The position numbers were made by a program, and so were the translations under genes. From Flavonifractor porci (GTDB lineage: Bacteria > Bacillota > Clostridia > Oscillospirales > Oscillospiraceae), in NCBI RefSeq assembly GCF_037572415.1, contig NZ_JBBHLB010000006.1, positions 1 to 64,000 of the forward strand: a stretch of 64,000 nucleotides of DNA, given 5' to 3'. This document shows positions 25,398 to 34,262 of this stretch, in pieces. Each line of letters begins with the position of its first letter. Positions within the stretch are counted from its first letter, which is position 1. Under the pieces are notes generated by a model. That model worked only from the letters and a program-made list of their open reading frames with translations, ran no database searches and was not told the DNA's origin.

Positions 25398-26765
25398 ATG
25401 CAAAACGCGGAGAAGGGCACATCCATGGACTTCATTGACAGTCTATGTGAGGAATATCGCAAACATAACCAGATCGACCCGGCAGATTACGAGCGCTATC
25501 GGGTCAAGCGGGGCCTCCGCAACGCCGACGGCACCGGCGTCATGGCAGGCGTCACCCAGATCGGCAACGTACTGGGCTACTACCTTCAGGACGGGGAGCG
25601 CTTCCCCGCCCCCGGCAAGCTGATCTACCGGGGCATCGACGTGGAGGAGCTGGTGGACGGCTTTGTGCGGGAAAAACGCTTCGGCTTTGAGGAGACCGCC
25701 TATCTGCTGCTCTTCGGCGCTCTGCCTACCAAAGAGCAGCTTGCCGCTTTCCAGCAGATGCTTACCGACAACCACACCCTGCCCCATATGTTCACCGAGG
25801 ATATGATCATCAAGGCGCCCAGTCCCGACGTGATGAACAAGCTGGCCCGCTCGGTACTGGCCCTGTACTCCTATGACGACAACCCCGATGATATGTCTCT
25901 GTCCAATCAGCTGCGGCAGGCCATCCAGCTCATCGCCCGGGTGCCCGTCATCGTGGCCCACGCCTTTGCCGTGAAGCGCCACTACTACAACGACGAGTCT
26001 CTCTACCTCCACCGGCCCCAGCCGGGTCTGAGCGTGGCGGAGAACTTCCTCTACTCTGTCCGTCACGACAACCAGTTCACCGAGCAGGAGGCCCGGCTGC
26101 TGGATCTGTGTCTGGTGCTCCACGCCGAGCACGGCGGCGGCAACAACTCCGCCTTTACCTGCCGGGTACTCTCCTCCTCTGGTACCGACTTCTACTCCTC
26201 CATTGCCGCTGCCGTAGGCTCTCTGAAGGGCCCCCGTCACGGCGGCGCCAACAAGAAGGTCATGGAGATGTTCGGCTACATCGAGGATGCAGTGAAGGAC
26301 TGGAAGGACGAGGACGAGGTGCGCGCCTACCTGGGCAAGCTGCTGCGGAAGGAGGCCGGCGACAAGTCCGGTCTCATCTACGGCATGGGCCACGCCATCT
26401 ATACCATCTCCGATCCCCGTGCCGTCATCCTCAAGAAGTTCGCCAAACAGCTGGCCCAGAGCAAGGGGATGCTGGACGAGTTTGAGCTGTACGAGACGGT
26501 GGAGCGGCTCACCCCCGAGGTGCTACTCTCCGTCAAGGGGGAGAGCAAGGTGGTGTGCGCCAACGTGGATCTGTTCTCCGGCATGGTGTACAAGATGATG
26601 GGCATCCCTCAGGAGCTGTACACCCCCCTGTTCGCCGTGGCCCGCATCGTGGGCTGGTGCGCCCACCGTATCGAGGAGGTCTACCAGCCGGGCAACCGCA
26701 TCATCCGTCCCGCCTACAAGGCGGTGGCCCCCATGCGGCCCTTCGTGCCCCTGGACCAGCGATAA
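25398..26765 (+). CDS. gltA: Citrate (Si)-synthase
   Basis: A cytosolic protein of 455 residues that condenses oxaloacetate with acetyl-CoA, probably feeding glutamate synthesis in an anaerobe. The active-site set is visible: 'HAEHGGGNNSAF' near 245 (first His), 'GLIYGMGHAIYTISDPRA' near 325 (second His and the D-P-R-A block) and 'RIVGWCAHRIEE' near the C-terminus. A distinctive N-terminal part 'YRVKRGLRNADGTGVMAGVTQIGNVLGY' is shared by clostridial enzymes. AAAGGAGAGG lies 7 bases before the ATG. It is monocistronic, with promoter and terminator adjacent. Confidence 0.94.
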   Translation: MQNAEKGTSMDFIDSLCEEYRKHNQIDPADYERYRVKRGLRNADGTGVMAGVTQIGNVLGYYLQDGERFPAPGKLIYRGIDVEELVDGFVREKRFGFEETAYLLLFGALPTKEQLAAFQQMLTDNHTLPHMFTEDMIIKAPSPDVMNKLARSVLALYSYDDNPDDMSLSNQLRQAIQLIARVPVIVAHAFAVKRHYYNDESLYLHRPQPGLSVAENFLYSVRHDNQFTEQEARLLDLCLVLHAEHGGGNNSAFTCRVLSSSGTDFYSSIAAAVGSLKGPRHGGANKKVMEMFGYIEDAVKDWKDEDEVRAYLGKLLRKEAGDKSGLIYGMGHAIYTISDPRAVILKKFAKQLAQSKGMLDEFELYETVERLTPEVLLSVKGESKVVCANVDLFSGMVYKMMGIPQELYTPLFAVARIVGWCAHRIEEVYQPGNRIIRPAYKAVAPMRPFVPLDQR

Positions 26766-26773
26766 CAGAACCA

Positions 26774-26812
26774 AAAACAAAGACGTGCTGCTGTGCAGCA
26801 CGTCTTTGTTTT
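26774..26812. terminator. Bidirectional terminator
   Basis: An 18-bp stem (26,774-26,791 with 26,795-26,812) and 3-base loop between citrate synthase and the converging lipoprotein gene. Confidence 0.92.
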
Positions 26813-26828
26813 GAAGGGATTGGAAGTA

Positions 26829-27185
26829 TCACTCCTTGGTGGGGGTCTCCATGCTGAAGCTGTCACAGTCGGCGTCGCCGTCCTCGTCCACAGAGACGGT
26901 GGCGTCGAACTTGGCCTTGTAGCGGTCGCCGTAGTCATCCACTACGGTGATGTAGCCTTTGACGTCATAGGTGCCGTCTCCGTTGTCGTCGGTATTGGTC
27001 ACCGAGGCCAGGACGTTTTTCACGTTGGCATAGCTGAACATACACTCCACAGCCGCCTCGGACTGTACCGCCAGCTCAATGGCGTCGGAGTAGTCCTCCT
27101 CTTTGGGCGCGGCGGAGCCGCCGCCGCAGGCGCACAGGCCCAGCATCATGGCCAGGGCCAGCGCAAGGGAAACAAACTTTTTCAT
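26829..27185 (-). CDS. Small hypothetical lipoprotein
   Basis: A protein of 118 residues. 'MKKFVSLALALAMMLGLCAC' is a lipoprotein signal with the lipobox LGLC, so Cys18 would be lipidated and the protein anchored outside the membrane. The mature part is acidic (Asp-rich 'TNTDDNGDGTYDVKGYITVVDDYGDRYKAKF') and predicted beta-rich, but no family was recognised. It is monocistronic with its own promoter (27,284-27,256) and a shared terminator. Confidence 0.75.
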   Translation of the reverse strand: MKKFVSLALALAMMLGLCACGGGSAAPKEEDYSDAIELAVQSEAAVECMFSYANVKNVLASVTNTDDNGDGTYDVKGYITVVDDYGDRYKAKFDATVSVDEDGDADCDSFSMETPTKE

Positions 27186-27255
27186 AGCGATCCTTCTTTC
27201 CTCTCAAAACGGGCGCAGGCTTGGGTATCTCTGCAAAACCTGAACCTCTTCTTAA

Positions 27256-27284
27256 AGTATAGAGAATTCTCTCAGATGGCACAA
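27256..27284 (-). promoter_or_regulatory. Promoter of the small lipoprotein gene
   Basis: On the minus strand: TTGTGC (27,284-27,279), a 17-base spacer and TATACT (27,261-27,256). Confidence 0.6.
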
Positions 27285-27304
27285 TGCGCTGGCTGCATAG
27301 TATT

Positions 27305-27340
27305 TATAAAAAAGGAGACGCTGCCATGCAGCGTCTCCTT
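27305..27340 (-). terminator. Terminator after metG
   Basis: A 13-bp stem (27,340-27,328 with 27,324-27,312) has a 3-base loop and is followed on the minus strand by a T7 run. Confidence 0.9.
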
Positions 27341-27364
27341 CTTCATATCATCACTTTTTATGGC

Positions 27365-29407
27365 TTAACCCAGAGTACAGCCGGCGGGCACCTTGTCGTC
27401 CAGCATGAGCAGGTGGAGCTCCTCGTGGCCCTCGGCCCCCTCCTTCACGGCGGAGATGAGCATACCGTTGGACTCCAGGCCCATCATCTTCCGGGGCGCC
27501 AGGTTCACGCAGGCCACCACGGTCTTGCCGATCAGGTCCTCGGGCTCATAGTACTCATGGATGCCGGAGAGGATCTGACGGGTCTGCCCCTCGCCGCAGT
27601 CCAGGGTAAAGCGGAGCAGCTTCTTGCTCTTCTTCACCGCCTCGCAGGAGAGCACCTTGGCGGTGACGAACTTCACCTTGGCAAAGTCGTCGATGGTGAT
27701 ATACTCGGGCTCGGCCTTGGCAGCGGCTTCCGCCTTGGCGGCAGCCTCCAGAGCAGCCAGCTCCTCCAGCTCCTTGGCGGCGTCGATGCGGGGGAAGAGG
27801 TTCTCGCCCTTGCTCACCGCAGCCTGGTCAGCCAGCATACCCCACACACCGGCGGACTCCCAGGTGCGCTGGCTCTCGTCGGCGCCGATCTGAGCGAAGA
27901 TCTTCTCGCAGGTCTCGGGCATGAAGGGGGTGAGGAGCACGGCGGAGATGCGCACGCACTCCAGCAGGTTGTACAGTACATGGGCCAGACGGTCCTGCTG
28001 GGTCTCGTCCTTGGCCAGAGCCCAGGGCTTGTTCTCGTCAATATACTTGTTGGCCCGGCCGATAAGCTTGAACACCTCCATCAGGGCGTCCTGGAAGGCA
28101 TACTGCTCCATCTTGTCCTCATAGGCGTTGCGCAGCACGGCGGCCATGGAGATCAGCTCCACGTCGAACTTCCGGGGATCGTCCTCGGGGAAGTTGGCGG
28201 CCAGGTCCACGCTGCCCCGGGCCTGAGCCAGCATATTGGCCAGATCCCTCTCATCCTCGTCCGCGCCGCAGCCGGCAGGCAGATGCCCGCCGAAGTATTT
28301 GCCCACCATGGCGGTGGTGCGGCTCACCAGGTTGCCCAGGTCGTTGGCCAGGTCGGTGTTGATACGGCTGATGAGGGTCTCGTTGGAGAAGTTGCCGTCG
28401 GTGCCGAAGGGGAACTCCCGCAGCAGGAAGTAGCGCAGGGAATCCACACCGTAGCGCTGGGCCAGCAGATAGGGGTCCACCACGTTGCCCTTGGACTTGC
28501 TCATCTTGCCGCCGTCCAGCAGCAGCCAGCCGTGGCCGAACACCTTCTTGGGCAGGGGCATCTCCATGCTCATGAGCATGGCGGGCCAGATGATGGAGTG
28601 GAAGCGGACGATCTCCTTGCCGATGAAGTGGACGTCGGCGGGCCAGTACTTCTCAAAGTCGTCGTACTTGTCGTTCATGAAGCCCAGGGCGGTGGTGTAG
28701 TTGAAGAGGGCGTCAATCCACACATAGACCACATGGCCGGGGTCGAAATCCACCGGCACGCCCCACTGGAAGGAGGTACGGGAGACGCACAGATCCTCCA
28801 GGCCGGGCTTGATGAAGTTATTCACCATCTCGTTGACCCGGCTGCGGGGCTCCAGGAAGTCGGTGTTCTCCAGCAGGTCCTGGACCCGGTCGGCGTACTT
28901 GCTCAGCCGGAAGAAGTAGGCCTCCTCCTCGGCGTCCTGGACCTCACGGCCGCAGTCGGGGCACTTGCCGTCCACCAGCTGGCTTTCGGTCCAGAAGGAC
29001 TCGCAGGGCTTGCAGTATTTGCCCACATACTTGCCCTTGTAGATGTCGCCCTTCTCATACATCTTCTTAAAGATCTTCTGAATGGCGGCCACATGGTAAT
29101 CGTCGGTGGTGCGGATGAACCGGTCGTTGGAGATGTTCATCAGCTTCCACAGGTCCTTGACGCCCTGGGGGCCCTCCACGATGTTGTCCACGTACTCCTT
29201 GGGGGAGACGCCGGCGGCCTTGGCTTTGTCCTCGATCTTCTGGCCGTGCTCATCGGTACCGGTGAGGAACATCACGTCGCAGCCGGTGAGGCGCTTATAG
29301 CGGGCCATGGCGTCGGTGGCCACGGTGCAGTAGGCATGGCCAATGTGAAGCTTGTCCGAGGGGTAGTAAATGGGGGTGGTGATATAAAATTTCTTTTTCT
29401 CAGACAT
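27365..29407 (-). CDS. metG: Methionyl-tRNA synthetase
   Basis: A protein of 680 residues. The class I signatures are 'HIGHAY' near 20 and 'GGKMSKSKGNVVDP' near 300. A zinc knuckle is visible as 'CKPCESFW' and 'CPDCGREV'. The C-terminal 105 residues ('ITIDDFAKVKFVTAKVLSCEAVKKSKKLLRF') form the tRNA-binding (EMAP/Trbp111-like) domain found in dimeric enzymes, preceded by an Ala-rich linker. The start at 29,407 is chosen because homology begins there and GGAGG lies 10 bases upstream. It overlaps the upstream membrane-protein gene by 8 bases. Confidence 0.97.
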   Translation of the reverse strand: MSEKKKFYITTPIYYPSDKLHIGHAYCTVATDAMARYKRLTGCDVMFLTGTDEHGQKIEDKAKAAGVSPKEYVDNIVEGPQGVKDLWKLMNISNDRFIRTTDDYHVAAIQKIFKKMYEKGDIYKGKYVGKYCKPCESFWTESQLVDGKCPDCGREVQDAEEEAYFFRLSKYADRVQDLLENTDFLEPRSRVNEMVNNFIKPGLEDLCVSRTSFQWGVPVDFDPGHVVYVWIDALFNYTTALGFMNDKYDDFEKYWPADVHFIGKEIVRFHSIIWPAMLMSMEMPLPKKVFGHGWLLLDGGKMSKSKGNVVDPYLLAQRYGVDSLRYFLLREFPFGTDGNFSNETLISRINTDLANDLGNLVSRTTAMVGKYFGGHLPAGCGADEDERDLANMLAQARGSVDLAANFPEDDPRKFDVELISMAAVLRNAYEDKMEQYAFQDALMEVFKLIGRANKYIDENKPWALAKDETQQDRLAHVLYNLLECVRISAVLLTPFMPETCEKIFAQIGADESQRTWESAGVWGMLADQAAVSKGENLFPRIDAAKELEELAALEAAAKAEAAAKAEPEYITIDDFAKVKFVTAKVLSCEAVKKSKKLLRFTLDCGEGQTRQILSGIHEYYEPEDLIGKTVVACVNLAPRKMMGLESNGMLISAVKEGAEGHEELHLLMLDDKVPAGCTLG

Positions 29408-30218
29408 CAGAGGATCCCTCCGTATCGTTCTCGACCGGCTCCTCTGGCAGAGGCCGGGCGGCATTGTACAGCAGCAAAGCGCTGGAAGTCAGCAGATAGA
29501 GAATGGTAAAGCCATAAAGGGCCAGAGTGGCCCAGTCGTGCTGGTCGGCCAGGGTGACCAGAGAAAAGTACACCCCCAGCAGAGAGAACAGCACCATGGG
29601 GGCACACTTACCTTTGTCAAAGGAGAATCCGGCCATAAAATAGAGGCCCAGCAGACCGGTAATGATGGCGAAGAGCTCGTACACATAGTCCAGCTGCACC
29701 GGGTCCCCCGCCCGCACCTGGTAGGCGGCGATGAGCCACACACAGAAGGCAAAGGCCGGGATCAGCAGGGGCACGCTGTACTTGCCCCTGTTGGTTCCCT
29801 TGAAGTTGTCCCGCACCGTGGACATGACGCACAGCCCGGAGATGGCCGCCATAGCCGCCACCATGAGGCGGGTGTAGAGGGGATTGGTACCGGCGGCAAA
29901 ATCATAGGCCATCAGACCGCCCGCACCAATGAGCAGGAAGCCGGAGAGCACCCCCGCCATGGCGTACAGGGTATTGTCCTTGGCAGAAAAGGCCTGGTCA
30001 TAGCCGCTGAATCGGGGATATTTCCCCATAAAGCTGAGGATCAGCAGCACGGCGGCCACCACCACCGACAGGGCGATAAGGGCCATCGTGGCGGGAGCGC
30101 CGGAGATGGGCAGGCCGGTGTCCGCCTCAAAGGCGGTAGCCAGCTCCCAGCGCCGCAGGGCGAAACCGGCCCCGCCGCCCACCACCGCGATGGCGGGCAA
30201 AAGGATCTCTTTTCGCAT
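29400..30218 (-). CDS. Multi-spanning membrane protein of unknown function
   Basis: A protein of 272 residues with about eight hydrophobic segments, beginning 'MRKEILLPAIAVVGGGAGFALRRWELATAFEADTGLPI'. The N-terminal glycine-rich segment followed by 'RRWELATAFE..TGLP' recurs in uncharacterised clostridial proteins as far as I recall, but no function can be assigned. The short cytoplasmic C-tail is acidic. The start at 30,218 is chosen because AAAGGA lies 8-9 bases upstream; an ATG at 30,227 is too close to that site. Its end overlaps metG by 8 bases, so the two are probably one transcript. Confidence 0.6.
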   Translation of the reverse strand: MRKEILLPAIAVVGGGAGFALRRWELATAFEADTGLPISGAPATMALIALSVVVAAVLLILSFMGKYPRFSGYDQAFSAKDNTLYAMAGVLSGFLLIGAGGLMAYDFAAGTNPLYTRLMVAAMAAISGLCVMSTVRDNFKGTNRGKYSVPLLIPAFAFCVWLIAAYQVRAGDPVQLDYVYELFAIITGLLGLYFMAGFSFDKGKCAPMVLFSLLGVYFSLVTLADQHDWATLALYGFTILYLLTSSALLLYNAARPLPEEPVENDTEGSSDV

Positions 30219-30341
30219 AGTCAGCATCCTTTCCGGATGAAGTAAGTTCGAATATGTAGTATAGCACGATATGGTTAAAAACGCACGGTTTTTTTGCATA
30301 TCCTATCTTATCGTTTCCCGGCCTAAAAGGCAAGGCTGCTC

Positions 30342-30370
30342 TTGTATTTTTTCCCCGGGCCTGTTATCAT
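30342..30370 (+). promoter_or_regulatory. Promoter of the MATE gene
   Basis: TTGTAT (30,342-30,347), a 17-base spacer and TATCAT (30,365-30,370). Confidence 0.6.
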
Positions 30371-30396
30371 GCCCTGGAAAGGAACGTGTGATCATC

Positions 30397-31725
30397 ATGC
30401 AGATTGATCTGACCCGGGGCGGCATCACCCGGCCCATGCTGTGCTTTGCCGCGCCCATGATCGCGGGCAACCTGCTCCAGCAGTGCTACAATATTGCCGA
30501 CACCCTCATCGTGGGCCGGGCTCTGGGGCCCTCCGCCCTGGCCTCGGTGGGCTTCTCCTTTACTCTGATGACCTTCCTCACCTCGGTACTGCTGGGGCTG
30601 TGTATGGGCAGCGGGGCTCTGTGGTCCATGCTCCACGGGGCCCGGCGGGAGGAGGAGCTCAAACGCTGCCTCTTCCTCTCCTTCCTCTTCATCGGCGCGG
30701 TGGCGGTGGTGCTCAATGTGGGGGTGCTTTTGCTGCTGGAGCCGGTGATGACCCTGCTGCGTATTCCGGCGGAGGCCTGGGCCGACACCCACGCCTATCT
30801 GCGGGTGGTGCTGCTGGGGGTCTGCTTTACCTTCTTATACAATTACTTCGCCTGCCTGCTGCGGTCGGTGGGCAACTCCACCGCTCCCCTGGTCTTTCTG
30901 GCCCTGTCCACCCTGCTCAATATTGGGCTGGACCTGTGGTTCGTGCTGGGTCTGGGCTGGGGGGTGGCGGGAGCCGCCGGGGCCACCGTGCTGGCTCAGG
31001 GGGTGTCCGCCGCCGGTATTGCCCTGTATTGCTGGAAGCGGGTGCCCCTGCTCCGCCTGCGGCGGGAGCACTGTACCTTCCGGCGGGGAGAGCTGGGCCG
31101 CATTATCCACTACTCCCTGCTCACCTGCGTGCAGCAGTCGGTGATGAACTTCGGCATCCTGATGGTACAGGGGCTGGTCAACTCCTTCGGGGTCAACGTG
31201 ATGGCCGCCTTTGCCGCCGCCGTCAAGATCGATGCCTTCGCCTATCTGCCCGTCCAGGACTTCGGCAACGCCTTCTCCACCTTCGTGGCCCAGAACACCG
31301 GAGCCTCTCAGCCGGAGCGCATCCGCCGGGGCATCCGCTCCGCCGTGGTGGTGTCCATCCTCTTCTGCGTGGTCAGCTCCCTGCTGGTGTACCTCTTTGC
31401 CGCCCCCCTGATGGCCCTCTTTGTGGAGCCGGGGGAGACCAAGATCATCGCCATCGGAGTGGAATATCTGCGCATTGAGGGGCTGTGCTACTGCGGCATC
31501 GGCATCCTCTTCCTGCTCTACGGCCTCTTCCGGGGGCTGGGACGGCCCGGGGTGTCGGTGGTGCTGACGGTGATCTCCCTGGGCACCCGGGTGGCTCTGG
31601 CCTACCTTCTGGCTCCCATCCCGTCCATCGGCCTGAAGGGCATCTGGTGGGCGGTGCCCATCGGGTGGGGACTGGCCGACCTGGCGGGGCTGGTCTTCTA
31701 CCTTCGCCGCCCTGTCCTCCATTGA
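30397..31725 (+). CDS. MATE family efflux transporter
   Basis: A membrane protein of 442 residues with twelve segments arranged as two six-helix halves. 'ITRPMLCFAAPMIAGNLLQQCYNIADTLIVGRALGPSALASVGFSF' (residues 9-54) is the family's opening block, in which the 'N-I-A-D-x-x-I-V-G' and 'A-x-x-x-V-G' patterns are conserved. The second half repeats it with 'FGVNVMAAFAAAVKIDAF'. It should export cationic drugs or metabolites by Na+ or H+ antiport. ATG 30,397 fits a GGAAAGGAA site 11 bases upstream. It is monocistronic. Confidence 0.93.
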   Translation: MQIDLTRGGITRPMLCFAAPMIAGNLLQQCYNIADTLIVGRALGPSALASVGFSFTLMTFLTSVLLGLCMGSGALWSMLHGARREEELKRCLFLSFLFIGAVAVVLNVGVLLLLEPVMTLLRIPAEAWADTHAYLRVVLLGVCFTFLYNYFACLLRSVGNSTAPLVFLALSTLLNIGLDLWFVLGLGWGVAGAAGATVLAQGVSAAGIALYCWKRVPLLRLRREHCTFRRGELGRIIHYSLLTCVQQSVMNFGILMVQGLVNSFGVNVMAAFAAAVKIDAFAYLPVQDFGNAFSTFVAQNTGASQPERIRRGIRSAVVVSILFCVVSSLLVYLFAAPLMALFVEPGETKIIAIGVEYLRIEGLCYCGIGILFLLYGLFRGLGRPGVSVVLTVISLGTRVALAYLLAPIPSIGLKGIWWAVPIGWGLADLAGLVFYLRRPVLH

Positions 31726-31735
31726 ATTTCCAGGC

Positions 31736-31777
31736 AAAAGCACCGCCGCGGACTGTGTCCGCGGCGGTGCTTTTTTT
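31736..31777 (+). terminator. Terminator after the MATE gene
   Basis: A perfect 18-bp stem (31,736-31,753 with 31,757-31,774) has a TGT loop and runs into a T-run. Confidence 0.93.
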
Positions 31778-31789
31778 CTGATTTGAGAC

Positions 31790-32233
31790 CTATCCCAAGC
31801 GGTTCAGCCACTCCTGCAATCGGGCAAGGGCGGTCTCTCCACCCGCCAGGGAATAGCGCCAGGTGCCGTCCCACAGGGTGCCGTCCTCCAGCAGATCGAA
31901 CCGCTTCTGCCCATCTGCTCCGGAAAATACCAGGCTGTAAGAAGCACTCCCTGTTTCATAATACAGGCTCGGACTCCAGGTGGGCCAGGAGAAGGTAAGG
32001 CCATACAGATACCGCAGATCCTCTTCCGCGGAGCGGCCTTCGGTCCGGGAGGAAATGGACAGGCCTTCATGCTCGCCGGAGTAGGCTTCCAGCCCCCAGA
32101 AGGTGACTTTTTCCGGTGGAATGCCCACCAATGACTCCATGCTGCGGGGCCACATCAAAAAAGCCGCCACCGCCAGGCAGACCGCTGCCACACACCCCAA
32201 CAGGATCAAACGGCGTTTTGTTCCGGACTTCAT
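31790..32233 (-). CDS. Membrane-anchored hypothetical protein
   Basis: A protein of 147 residues. A basic N-terminus is followed by one membrane segment ('LILLGCVAAVCLAVAAFLMW') and about 115 extracytoplasmic residues rich in Trp, Tyr and Gly ('LYYETGSASYSLVFSGADGQKRFDLLEDGTLWDGTWRYSL'), which look like a small beta-sheet domain. No family was recognised. The start at 32,233 is chosen because AGGAGG ends 9 bases upstream; an ATG at 32,242 directly abuts that site. Confidence 0.65.
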   Translation of the reverse strand: MKSGTKRRLILLGCVAAVCLAVAAFLMWPRSMESLVGIPPEKVTFWGLEAYSGEHEGLSISSRTEGRSAEEDLRYLYGLTFSWPTWSPSLYYETGSASYSLVFSGADGQKRFDLLEDGTLWDGTWRYSLAGGETALARLQEWLNRLG

Positions 32234-32360
32234 GCTGCTCATCCTCCTTGCATTTCAACAAAATGGGGCACGTTACAATTTCCAGGCATCTTGCTCCGGT
32301 ACAGGTCTTTTTCCTTTGATTCTGTTCTCTTCCTCTCAGATTATAACACAATGGCACCAG

Positions 32361-32414
32361 AAAGGAAACCGCAAGCGGAGCCCTTTGGGGCAGTCCTCGC
32401 TTGCGGTTTCCTTT
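32361..32414 (-). terminator. Terminator after the ABC-F gene
   Basis: A perfect 17-bp stem (32,414-32,398 with 32,377-32,361) and 20-base loop lie 19 bases after the stop, but the T-run is poor. Confidence 0.65.
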
Positions 32415-32432
32415 TTCATATCCAGTTGGAGC

Positions 32433-34028
32433 TTACTCGGCCTTCTGGCTCTCCAGGTACTCGTCGTAAGTCATCTTGCGGTCGATGAGCTGACCGTCGG
32501 CGGTGAAGTCGAACACCCGGTTACACACGGTCTGGATGAGCTGATGGTCGTGGGAGGCCACCAGCACGTTGCACTTGACGGCCTCCAGGCCGTTGTTCAG
32601 GGCGGCGATGGACTCCAGGTCCAGGTGGTTGGTGGGCTGGTCCAGCAGCAGCACGTTGGCGCCGGAGAGCATCATGCGGGAGAGCATACAGCGCACCTTC
32701 TCGCCGCCGGAGAGGACCTTGACGGCCTTGTACACCTCGTCGCCGGAAAAGAGCATCCGGCCCAGGAAGCCCCGGAGGTAGGCCTCGTGGGGGTCGGAGG
32801 ACCACTGGCGCAGCCACTCCACCAGGTTGTCGTCGCAATCCTTGAAGAACTCGGTGTTGTCCTTGGGGAAGTAGGAGAAGGTGGCGGTCTGGCCCCACTT
32901 CACGGTGCCCTCGTCGGGCTCCATCTCGCCGGTGAGGATCTTGAAGAGGGCGGTCTGGGCGTTCTCGTTGTCGCCCACGAAGGCGATCTTGTCGCCGTGG
33001 CCCACGATGAAGGACACCTTGTCCAACACCTTCACCCCGTCGATGGTCTTGGACACATCGGTGACGAAGAGGATGTCCTTGCCCACCTCCCGGTCGGGGG
33101 AGAAGGCCACCCAGGGGTAGCGGCGGGAGGAGGCGGGGATCTCCTCCAGGGTGATCTTTTCCAGCAGCTTCCGGCGGGCGGTGGCCTGCTTGGACTTGGA
33201 CTTGTTGGCGGAGAACCGGGAGATGAATTCCTTCAGCTCCTGGGCCTTCTCCTCGTTCTTCTTGTTCTGGTTCTTCATCAGGTTCTGCATCAGCTGGGAG
33301 GCGTCGTACCAGAAGTCGTAGTTGCCCACATAGAGCTTGATCTTGTTGTAGTCGATATCCACGATGTGGGTACAGATGGTGTTGAGGAAGTGGCGGTCGT
33401 GGCTGACCACGATGACGGTGCCCTCAAAGTCCAGCAGGAAGTCCTCCAGCCAGTTGACGGCGTTGATGTCCAGGTTGTTGGTGGGCTCGTCCAGCAGCAG
33501 GATGTCGGGGTTGCCGAACAGGGCCTGCGCCAGCAGCACCTTCACCTTCAGGCGGGCATCCAGGGTCTCCATGGAGGTCTGGTGGAACTCGGTGCCCACA
33601 CCCAGACCCTGGAGGATGCGGGAAGCGTCGCTCTCGGCCTCCCAGCCGCCCAGCTCGGCAAACTCCTCCTCCAGCTCACAGGCCCGGATGCCGTCGGCCT
33701 CGGTCATCTCCTCCTTCTCGTAGAGGGCGTCCTTCTCCTTGCCGATATCATACAGGCGCTTATTGCCCATGATGACGGTATCCATCACGGAATAGGCGTT
33801 GTAGGCGTTCTGGTCCTGCTTCAGAACGGACATACGGGTCTTGGGCAGGATGGACACCTCGCCGGAGGTGGGCTCCAGATCGCCGGAGAGGATCTTCAGG
33901 AAGGTGGACTTGCCGGCGCCGTTGGCGCCGATGATGCCGTAGCAGTTGCCCTTGGTGAACTGCAGGTCCACATGGGAAAACAGGGGCTGGCCGCTGTATG
34001 CCAGGGTCAGGTCGGAAACAGTGATCAT
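32433..34028 (-). CDS. ABC-F family ATPase (YbiT-like) with degenerate second Walker A
   Basis: A soluble protein of 531 residues with two ABC ATPase domains joined by a Lys/Glu-rich linker and no membrane domain, the layout of ribosome-acting ABC-F proteins. NBD1 is intact: 'GANGAGKST' near 35, a degenerate signature near 160 and 'ILLLDEPTNNLD' near 180. NBD2 keeps 'LSGGEKVR' and 'LLLDQPTNHLD', but its Walker A reads 'GDNENAQTALFK', lacking the usual G-K-S/T lysine. Family members keep both sites in most species, although the NBD2 site is variable. It probably acts in translation. It is monocistronic. Confidence 0.9.
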   Translation of the reverse strand: MITVSDLTLAYSGQPLFSHVDLQFTKGNCYGIIGANGAGKSTFLKILSGDLEPTSGEVSILPKTRMSVLKQDQNAYNAYSVMDTVIMGNKRLYDIGKEKDALYEKEEMTEADGIRACELEEEFAELGGWEAESDASRILQGLGVGTEFHQTSMETLDARLKVKVLLAQALFGNPDILLLDEPTNNLDINAVNWLEDFLLDFEGTVIVVSHDRHFLNTICTHIVDIDYNKIKLYVGNYDFWYDASQLMQNLMKNQNKKNEEKAQELKEFISRFSANKSKSKQATARRKLLEKITLEEIPASSRRYPWVAFSPDREVGKDILFVTDVSKTIDGVKVLDKVSFIVGHGDKIAFVGDNENAQTALFKILTGEMEPDEGTVKWGQTATFSYFPKDNTEFFKDCDDNLVEWLRQWSSDPHEAYLRGFLGRMLFSGDEVYKAVKVLSGGEKVRCMLSRMMLSGANVLLLDQPTNHLDLESIAALNNGLEAVKCNVLVASHDHQLIQTVCNRVFDFTADGQLIDRKMTYDEYLESQKAE

Positions 34029-34262
34029 GTCGTACTCCTTTTTTGTTCAGCCCGGCGTCAGGCCGGGAAAATCTTCGCAATTTTACAGTATACCATAGAA
34101 CAAGAAAAAAACAAACCATAAACCGGCAGAATATCGCCCCGCTGAAAATGTTCTGTAAAAAAGCTGAAAAAAGAGGTGACTTCCCGGCCCGGAAGTGCTA
34201 GTATGAAGGCGAAAACCGGGTAAACTATCCGGTAAAATTTGGGTTGGAAGGAAGGATCAAAC

